Positions 55,733-64,000 of a DNA stretch of 64,000 nucleotides are shown here, one piece after another (positions within the stretch are counted from its first letter, which is position 1; each line of letters opens with the position of its first letter). This stretch comes from Scilla litardierei. Taxonomy: Eukaryota; Streptophyta; Magnoliopsida; Asparagales; Asparagaceae. Both the position numbers and the translations under genes were made by a program. Location: assembly GCA_030789695.1 (NCBI GenBank), contig CM061138.1:182195051-182259050 (forward strand), given 5' to 3'. The notes below the pieces were generated by a model, which saw nothing but the letters and a program-made list of their open reading frames with translations, ran no database searches and was not told the origin of the DNA.

Positions 55733-57594
55733 AAATCCCACAAGCTAATCTCTTACTCGTCCTAGAGGAAGACTAGCAAAGAGCAAACCGGAGAATAAAA
55801 AATAATAAAAAATAAAAGAAAGCTAAGAGTAGGCGTGACAAGATCGGTTCCTCATCTCATGTAGCAAACACAACACCGAGTAATAAATGAGAATGCACAT
55901 CTACACATAGCATCCTAGTCCAGCATCATGCATATATCATGGATTTTCAATGAAGTATAGAGAACTCAACACTAACATGAAATTAGAGGAGAAATCCTAT
56001 CATAGCCTACCAGACAATATACTCAATCTGTAGAATTTAAATTCAAACTCCTCAACGGATTCTCTATTCAGCGTAAATGTATCATGATCAAATACCAAGT
56101 ATGCAAGATATGAATTTGTTGTTCATGAAATGAGATAATTAATTCGATTGAAGTTAGGAGATCACCATACTATACTATTTCACGAATCATTGAAAAACTT
56201 CAACTCTGCCCATGTCTTTATTCTAAATAGAAGTGGAGATAAGGATATGGAATTTTTGTGTTTTATACTTTTGGCTATTTTTTTGGCTTTTTGTCTTGTA
56301 AACGTGCGTAAACACAATGTAGTGCAAGGAGCGGTCTATGCATCCCAAGTCAGGCCATCTTAGGGCATCAGGTTACAAGGAACCCTAAGGACCTTTTATT
56401 TAGGAATTTTGTTTGATTTTGAATTTTTGTGATTTTATTTTTGGGCTTATTGCAAACTCACGTAAACACGATGAAATGCAAAGATGGTCTTTGACCATTT
56501 ATTTGGCTATATACAAAAGAAAGGGAAAAAGCATAGAAACTAGACATGGAATCGGTATCAGAGTTTCTACTCAACAATACTACAGCTTCATGGGTTATCC
56601 TATTTCTTTTGAATCACATTCATTCATGAAACATACTTAGTTATCATATAAGTCATGCAAATAATTCATTCATTTTCATAATTAATTCATGCAAATCTTT
56701 TTGATTGTTTCGAGAATATATATATTGTGGGAAAATGCACTCAGCTATGGAAAAACATATTGAGCAGGTAATCTACTCAAGAAAATAACTCTAAATCAAT
56801 CTGGTCCAGTTCAAAATAAAATCCATCATATAAATACTAAAATGAATCATATAAGACCTAAGGGAGTGCTACGTGGGTGTGTAACAGAATTAATTGAGTG
56901 TGCATAGCAAACATAGTGCAATCATCGAAAACTCATTTCTAGTCTAAAAAGAGAAAAGAAAAGATAGAAAAATAAAAACAATCACACGATATTACGCATG
57001 GACACGCACATAAAAGGAAAATAAGATGAAAAAGCGAAATTTTTTGAAAATTTTGAAAATTCTAAAAATCCTAAAAATAATGTAAAAATTGCAACTAATG
57101 TAACTAAATGTCATGGAAATGCATTCCCCAAGCTTAAACTACACATTCTCCTCATTGTGATCATAAAAGATAATTACGAGGAACAATGATAAATATGAGG
57201 GGTGAATGGAAAATGATGACATGAAATCCTAATTAAACTACTTGCACATGCAATGATGCATGAGAGCGCCTTCCCCTAAGCTTAACCAAACAATCCTATT
57301 CAACTGACTCGATCAAAAATGTCACGGCTTGAAAAGCGTGATCAAGTCAAATGAATTAGAAAGTAAGATTTCACTTGAACGAAATGCTCGATGGTGGGTG
57401 AGCAAAATGGTGAGACATCAATAATGTGAAGAAGACAATCATATAATGTAATGGGTTTTGGGGTGCATAAAATGTAGCTTGCCACAATCATAGAGGTGAA
57501 TTATTAAACTAACTAAGAAAGCGGTAAATCTATACAGTCCTCTCGTTGTCGAGAGGATTTGAGATTATTGAAAGCATAAAATTATACACTACGA
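55733..57594 (-). other. 3' non-coding interior of the Asp-primed element
   Basis: AT-rich, with no long frame on the element's strand. The purine-rich segment 56940-57110 contains 'aaattttgaaaattctaaaaat' type simple sequence. Nothing resembling RT, RNase H or integrase is present. Confidence 0.5.
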
Positions 57595-58943
57595 CTACAC
57601 TACTGGATTGATACCACATGTAGCAAAAGGCGGATCCAGTATCTTCGTTGGGGCAGGCAACTGCTCCAATTGCTCCTTCTGTGGCTCCGCCAAATGCGTG
57701 TCTCCACGGACTCTATCAGATTCCAGCAATGCGGCTCCTAGCATCTCTCCAAGGACTCCACTTGTACCTTGCAAGAGATAAGCCGCATCAATCTGATGTG
57801 GATAATTCCTCTCCAAAATAAATGTATTTCAAAGAAGATCGTCAAAAGATATATGCGAGATAAAAATTGGTAGACGACACTCCCCTGAAAATATATTCAT
57901 ACTCTCGTGCACCACATCAAACTCTTTGTTGTTCGCCTTAGGTTCTTCAGGTAAAGCTTCGTGGTCCTCTTCAGGCTCTCCTAATGTCGACGCATCCCAA
58001 TGCACCTCCTGATCATAGACATATGCGTCCATGGGTGCTAACTCCTCGCTCTCCTCCTCGTATACGTCACTTTGTGCCTCTTGATCATATGTATGTGTAT
58101 CCTGCAAAAGGCACAATGAGTCATCAAAATTTGAATCATGACAAATATCATATACAGGAGGGGAATCAAATGCAAAAAACGAGGGGGTAAAGAGATCTCC
58201 CTGAATGGGAGCCATAAGCTCTATGGGATAGTCCTCAGCGTCAGTGGAAGGGTGAGGTGGCTGCGTAAGCTCTATTGGAGGAGAGTAATGCTCGGGATCC
58301 TCATGAATGACTGTGTACTTGTCCCAATGCACGACCTCCTCGGTGACAAGCTCTGGCTCCGTGTGTAAGGCCTCCTCAAAAGCATGCTTTGACCATGTAG
58401 GCTCATGTGTCAGGTAGGGGGACCACCTGGATGCTAAAGCATCCTCGGGCTCTCCAGGTATAGAAGTAGATGTGTCGCCCTTGGATGCATCGTATCTGTC
58501 ATCCCATTCAAGGTAGATAACCTCAATGTCTTCTCCCTCCGAATCCTCTCCGTCCATCCACTCATCGTATGAACTAGCTGTATTAGTGGGTGGGGAGCGA
58601 TGACGGCGCAAACCGGCTCAACGGTGACACCTCCCGAGTGTCTCATCGCAGTTCTCTCATCAGAAGTGGCTGCATCCGTGCCTGGTACCGTTGTCTCCTC
58701 GGAGGTGGGAGCATCAATGTCTTCAGTCTCTCCCCCGGGCTCTTCGTGTATGGAAGTAGAAGTGTATGGATCTGCTGGCCCTTTCGAAGGGACGACATCA
58801 ACTAGATAAGCCCAAGCAAAATCCGGCGATGTATCACAAAGAATGTCGCCATCCATCTCGCTAAACTCATCCCTCGCATCCTCATCCAGTCCTCTCCAAA
58901 GGGAACCAAGAAGAGCCATGTTGTTGACTCCATGCTGTGGCAA
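57595..58943 (-). pseudogene. Acidic ORF of unknown function, Asp-primed element
   Basis: I do not recognise this protein. One frame (58943 to about 58600) contains GSLWRGLDEDARDEFSEMDG and FAWAYLVDVVPSKGPADPY. A frame change near 58600 leads to 260 codons (58611-57829) starting in SSYDEWMDGEDSEGEDIEV, full of Asp, Glu, Tyr and His. Short phrases such as DQE(A/V)(H/Q) recur. A stop at 57829 is followed in phase by a further 73 codons to 57595 (MERNYPHQIDAAYLLQGTSG). No Gag core, protease or polymerase motif is seen. It may be a fast-evolving gag-like or accessory protein of the non-autonomous family. Confidence 0.5.
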
Positions 58944-58971
58944 CCCATCCAGTAATGTGTTAAAACTTTCC

Positions 58972-59456
58972 CTAAGCTTGCCAAAAAGTATCTCCCTTGG
59001 TTCGCTTGAAGTTCATGATCTGATCTCTTGGCGGTGGGTGATGCTGTGTCTCAGTCTGCTCATCAATGGTCAGTGTGGGCTCCTCCTGAACTAGTGACGC
59101 TGGTGGCTCATAAGATGAAAGAGTCCTGCTGATATCATCGACATGTTGTAATTGATTAACTACCTCATTCAGCTCAGCTTCGTTGAAATTCAAGGGTTGC
59201 TCGGCTCTCCTCCATCTGCGCGCGCGCCAAATTGATGGGATGGTCAGGACTCAAGAGACAGACACGGTTTTCGTAGCGCATGTGTCCCTCCATGTCACAA
59301 GACTCGCAGAATGCATAACATTCTGAATAGTGATCATATCATTCCATCTGATAGTATGGATCCTGTGGATAGTATCTGTATCCTTCCATTGAAGCATCAT
59401 ACTGTGCCGAATAATCATTGCCTGAATAATCCCAAAATTGCTCCATTGTACCTGAA
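58972..59456 (-). pseudogene. Zinc-knuckle-like ORF, 5' end of the Asp-primed element
   Basis: From an ATG near 59443 the minus strand reads MEQFWDYSGNDYSAQYDASM, then a TGA, then ECYAFCESCDMEGHMRYENR. The latter has Cys-x2-Cys-x4-His and a later Cys (CESCDMEGH...C), a zinc-knuckle-like cluster. A frame change near 59190 leads to 59193-58972 with NEAELNEVVNQL. It is the first gene after the primer site, where gag would stand, but no Gag core is present. The interpretation as a truncated gag is an inference. Confidence 0.45.
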
Positions 59457-59614
59457 TAGTCAAAAACAAACAACCTGGAAAAGATATCAGTGGTACAAGA
59501 AGATAGAAATAATGATAAAACAGGTGACGGGGAAAAATTTCTCTTTATTTCTTTTTATATAATTTTTCATATGTTTAACTAATTGTGATAAATATATAAT
59601 ATGGCGGTACGCCT

Positions 59615-59631
59615 CCCCGACAACGGCGCCA
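59615..59631 (-). other. Primer-binding site, tRNA-Asp type
   Basis: The minus strand reads TGGCGCCGTTGTCGGGG, differing by one base from the TGGCGCCGTTGCCGGGG site of Athila-like elements. It sets the element's direction and the right LTR start about six bases away. Confidence 0.8.
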
Positions 59632-59637
59632 AAAACT

Positions 59638-62600
59638 TGATGCGGTCCGGATTATACTTCGAAAACTACCTCATTACGGCAATGCCGATAGCTAGATCGT
59701 AGCCGGAATGCAACCCGAGGACGGATGTCGTCTTACCGCAAGCGCACGGTATAGCAGCGAGCGGGTATCAAACACGGGGAGGCGGTGTGTAACGCCCAGA
59801 TCCCTAGGATACCCCAGAAGACAAGGTACACGACAAGAACCAAGAACGTACCCGCAGGTCCACTGCGTGCTGCTAGGAATAGTACCAGTAATGCTCCACC
59901 ACAAACACCAAACACAGACACAAAAGAGTCACATGCACGCGAAGGCCAACACAGTGCAGCAAAAGGAACAGCTCAGTCAACACAAAAGGGGACTAAAACC
60001 ACACGGGAAGCTAACTGAACCATCTGATCCATTTGTACAACACCAAGAGTCCAATGACCATCTTATACATCAATATCGCCAACCTCACAACCCTAAGTAC
60101 AAGGGTCTTTCCCAAGCAAAGAAATCCAGAAGTACAAGCTCTCACCTTACCCCTCACCACCCCAACCTATAACTACACCTCTGATCACCAACTCCAGCCG
60201 CAACCTCAACTCCAACACTCAAATCCAACTGCAACGTCGGCTACTTGAAAACCACGGGGAATACGTCAAAGCGTGATCCAGTAGGAATTCCATATTCCAA
60301 CCTAAACACAACGCACACTAATGCCACAACGGGCTGCACATTGCTACAAGTGGAAGTGCGACAACTGAACATGGCATGTGTAACATAAAGAAGCTTACAA
60401 TGGTGCCATACGTAGGAAAAAGAGAACAACCATTACAGAGGGTACGAGGGGAGGGTTAACGACAGTGCAGCAATAACAACAAGTATGCCTAAAGCGCAAA
60501 AGAGAGTCAGTCAAACAATTTCATACAATGTTAGCTTTTGGAACCCTAATATCAGATACGACGTATGGGACTGGACCTCTCCCAACTGTGTGGGAGAGCA
60601 AGAGGACTCCTCGCCGCGCTAGCCCGTTAGGAGTCTTGGGTACCACTCTACACTCCCCGTCGCGCTAGCCCGTCAGGAGTGCAAGTGTACCCACCACACA
60701 AAACTACAAAGACACTACAACCAGTCCATCCCATAAGCCTACCCAATACTTCGGTATTCCTCTAACCCGTGTCACCCTCCTTTTGGAGGACTAAAACATT
60801 CCTCACTCTCACCTTTCATGGATCATAACACTTTCCATTAACATACCTCATTCTCCATCACATAAACACAACATTATTAGTGCCATCATTACCACATTTT
60901 CCACAACACATAAACACAACATCATTAACATGCTCCATTCTCCACAACCAATAATAAACTAGGCCCATGGCCAAAATGAAGGAGAGGAGGTCTCCCCATT
61001 CTCACTTATAAGGAGCCAATTTCACAACTTGCACATAATCACATCATAAGAAGATTAAACTAGCAATCTTATGTCACAATCTTAATAAAAGGGGCAACCT
61101 TTATAAGCATGTACTAACAATATGAGAGCTTGTGCATAGGATTCATTTGAGCTATTAGCTTACATCAAAACAACTTTCGTTATAAAAGCCCTAAGATAGC
61201 AACTTGCATAGGCACGTGAAAGGACAATAAAGTTGGCATTTTAACAATTCTTTCTGGGAAAGAGAATAGCTTTGTAAGAATTAGGCCAATATGTATAAAC
61301 AAGCATTCCTACCAAAATGCAAGCTTGTAAGGCGATTAATAGAAGTTACTAGCATTTTGCCACTAACCATATTCCACAAAAATGCTAGCTTTATAAAAAG
61401 ACAATGTCACATGCTACATAAGCCACAAGTTGCAAACTTCACATGAGCCAATGGTGGGCCTACATTAAACATGTTTATGTGAGATGATATTTTGCACAAC
61501 TCCATTAGATTTACATGAGACCATCACTTCTCTAACTAACATGCTTGGTACTAATAAATTACGAATTAGTGAGAATCTTATTGCCATTTACATAAAGCCT
61601 TCAAAGGTCTTTTTAAAGGGCTCGACAAAAATACAAGCTTGAGTAGACTCGATTAGAAATCTTAAGAAAACATAATTTAAAAAAAATCCACTTGAGAGCT
61701 TAAGGGAAGTGCATGCCTCTAAAGGGTCATAGTAATAATTCATGAAAAGACATCTTCAATGCAATCTTGAAACAAATGCAAAATTATTAGGAGATGCAAG
61801 CTTGGAGAATCTAATTAGAGTCCTTAGGAAGAATGCTAGCCTTTGGGGATTTGATGGAAGTCTTTAAGAAAGTGTTAGCTTTGATGAGGTTAATGGAAAA
61901 CATTAAGGGAACGCAAGCTTTAAGTAAACTTAAAGATAGAATTTTTTTTGAGATAACCCTAACAAATAGTAGGTTTCCCGTTACAATATGAACTATAACA
62001 AGAAAAGTAAGACTCCAACACTTTTGAAATGGAATCCACTTTATTAAATATGGAGAGTTATAGTTAACAACAAGAACTTTAGTAAGGAGTAAGGCTCTAC
62101 TAAAAATGAGGACATTAGTCAACATGAAGGAATAATATTAAATGGGGGCTTTATCTCACATCACTTCCTTTCTCCTCCTCTTTCTTCCCTTTAGTTAAAC
62201 ATCACAAGGTCCAAGAAGGCCCTGGCCGAAATGACAATTGGACGCATTACACATTTCTTCCCACATATGGTGGTTTATTCCTTAACAACATAAGGAAACC
62301 AAGTCTTGGTATAGGCCCAATCCCTACGTCCAACATACACATGTCCCTCACATTACTTGCATATGGAATTTCCATTATACAACAAATTATCATATTGTAC
62401 ATAATTTTTCAACTCAACATGCTAAAAATTAGCCATTTTACCAACCCACAAGCATTCCTTCCCAAATTGTGGCAAACTTAATAACTAGCATATAGAATGG
62501 TATCAACATTGTTAACTAAAATGCAAGCATTGAAATTAAGCCTAGTTAGTAATATGAAATACAACATAATGATAATCATATTGATAATCATGTAATTAAA

Positions 62601-64000
62601 AAAATGACCACGTCACTTCTCCATCATCACGACACACAACAGCACTTAGTGAGGCCATGAAGAGCAATTAGTTTTAAAATGATATCTTGATTTAAACACA
62701 AGCAAAAGCAGACAACTTTATTAAGTGTAAGGGTGAAACATACACAACTTAGCCTCTTTAGCAAAGGAAACCATGAATTTTTGCAACTTTACCTAAGCAT
62801 TAGTAAGGCAAGCTCATAATATCATGAAATTTTCACCTTCTCATATTAGTACAATAAAAGAGCAATTGAAACCTATTTATGCACGAAAAGAGCCAACTTG
62901 AATGCATCTTTTTTCTCAAATCAAGTTATGCAAATGAAAACTAGGTGGAGTAGGATTCCTACCTCAATGGAGAAGCAAACCCCCCTTCCAATTCAATGAA
63001 TCTCCACCATGAATCCATCTACAAGCTCCATGAAACCCACATCTCTTCTTCCCCAAATCTTCTCTCTTCTTCTCTCCATGAATTCCCCCTTCTTTCTCTT
63101 CTTCCTTCCCTTCCTTTCTCTCTCAATTTCTCTCCTCTTCTCTTTTTCCCCCTTTTTTTGCTTGCACATGGCAACAAACGGCTGCCAGCAAGGGGCAATT
63201 TGGCCTGGGTAAGGGTTGGGGAGAAAGGGGGAAAAAATAAAAGGAAATGAATTAAAGTTATTAGGGAAGTTTGTAGAGGGATAGAATATTTAATACATGG
63301 GAATCCCTATTTACAAGTTTGCCATTCTAATTAAAATCTCTTCTCCCTTTCTAATAATTATAGCCCAAAGCAAAGCCCAACAATCTCTTAATCTACTAAA
63401 TTTATCTAAGGCCCAACAATAGTAATAATAATAATAATCAACATCAACAATAACCACAATAATAAAAATGCTAATTCTAATAAGAATAACAACATCAACC
63501 ATAATGCCATCCATTAATAATAATCTCATTATTCCTAACAACAACAACAATGATAATGATGATTTATTTAAAATAATCTCTTTAGAATGCCCTCACTAAG
63601 CATACTAATAAAATAATAATAATACTCACTACACCATATACAATACAATCACATACATTCACTTATACATCCAAATCACGTCATATTCAACCATATAGCC
63701 ATTCATGTAGGAAATTACTATGCACACAACAAAATTACTTTACACACATTACTACATACACCCTACGTATAGGGTATTAGGGTCATTACACGGTGCACCA
63801 ACATTACATATCGATTCCCAGGTTAAGTTAGACTCACAGGTTTATTTGGGTGGAGGTGGATTACGGATGGTCGTAATGATGGTGGATGCGAATGTCGTGT
63901 CACTCGATATCGCAAACAAAGAACTCCACAAAGAAAGAAAGAAAGAACTAAAACAAAGGGAAAACAAATGAGAGAAATATCACTCGGGGTTCTGTATCCT
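59638..64000 (-). repeat. 5' LTR of the Asp-primed element, partial and interrupted
   Basis: 59638-59787 and 63796-64000 align with 40828-41210 of the left LTR. The insertion at 59788-63790 and the 5-bp CGGTG duplication separate the two parts. The rest of the LTR lies beyond the window. Confidence 0.8.
59788..63790. mobile_element. Solo LTR of 4003 bp, Del/Tekay-like Ty3 family
   Basis: TGTAACGCCC...GGGTCATTACA is flanked by a perfect CGGTG duplication (59783-59787 and 63791-63795). Removing it restores the LTR also seen at 40.8-41.2 kb. The TGTAACGCCC start and very long LTR fit the Del/Tekay chromovirus type (inference). No primer site, polypurine tract or coding region is inside, so this is a solo LTR. 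The long interior has no gene: AT-rich, with 'cgctagcccgt' phrases doubled near 60616-60670, a T/C-rich stretch near 63040-63160 and AAT-type microsatellites near 63415-63560. Confidence 0.85.

Larger units (their letters stand above)
40828..64000 (-). mobile_element. Asp-primed LTR retrotransposon, non-autonomous, interrupted twice
   Basis: The minus-strand element has its left (3') LTR at 40828-42011 joined to 54740-55732, about 2.18 kb after removing Sire-B. The interior is 55733-59630. The right (5') LTR begins at 59638, is split by a 4.0-kb solo LTR, and runs off the window. The two LTRs match closely where both are present (40840-41210 against 59650-59787 plus 63796-64000). The primer site is TGGCGCCGTTGTCGGGG, the tRNA-Asp type used by plant Athila-like Ty3 elements. 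The 3.9-kb interior has a decayed zinc-knuckle ORF and an acidic ORF but no RT or integrase. Confidence 0.8.

Noticed and set aside
60611..60672. Regulatory dyad 'gcgctagcccgt' doubled near 60.6 kb
   Set aside because: Just two copies within a long LTR, without other support.
63009..63250. Small secreted-protein-like ORFs near 63 kb (Ser/Phe/Leu-rich)
   Set aside because: Caused by a T/C-rich tract inside the solo LTR; low complexity.

Overview
The window is nuclear DNA of a seed plant, most likely an angiosperm. It contains the last two exons of a spliced mitochondrial-carrier gene inside dense nested LTR retrotransposons. The LTR elements use plant-type primer sites (initiator-Met TGGTATCAGAGC and an Asp-type site). 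I see no bacterial, organellar or viral genes and cannot name the species.

Layout. 1-4.1 kb is AT-rich and gene-poor. 4.1-17.3 kb holds a decayed minus-strand Copia polyprotein cut open by two young gag-only/gag-protease LTR elements (6378-9182 and 11033-14435), a degraded terminal-inverted-repeat element (9671-10960) and an 0.8-kb TIR element (15463-16252). 17284-29221 is a complete plus-strand Sirevirus-type Copia element (Sire-A). 29.8-32.9 kb carries the carrier-gene 3' end. 33.4-40.8 kb holds a solo LTR, a foldback MITE, two tandem-repeat arrays, a short LTR remnant and a 1.9-kb solo LTR. From 40828 to beyond the window end is one minus-strand element with an Asp-type primer site. Its 3' LTR is split by a second, minus-strand Sirevirus (Sire-B, 42012-54734) and its 5' LTR by a 4.0-kb solo LTR (59788-63790).

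Seven insertions have matching target-site duplications: CACAC, CAACA, AGTTC, GGCTC, GGAAC, CGGTG and CTTTAAAG, so the nesting order can be read directly. Two gag-carrying elements lack reverse transcriptase but have nearly identical LTRs, which implies that proteins from other elements moved them. Both Sireviruses have gag, protease, integrase, RT and RNase H, plus an extra downstream ORF, and every coding part carries some frameshift or stop.

The most interesting signal is a shared design. Three LTR families each carry a dense array of their own short, CpG-containing palindromic motif (CAGTCGACTG; CTAGTCGGTC paired with GACCGACTAG; ACTCGGTCCGAGT). Each array ends 55-105 bp upstream of the LTR TATA box, and both Sireviruses repeat the array inside the element, directly upstream of the extra ORF. 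This looks like a modular cis-regulatory system that keeps its architecture while the motif sequence changes between families.
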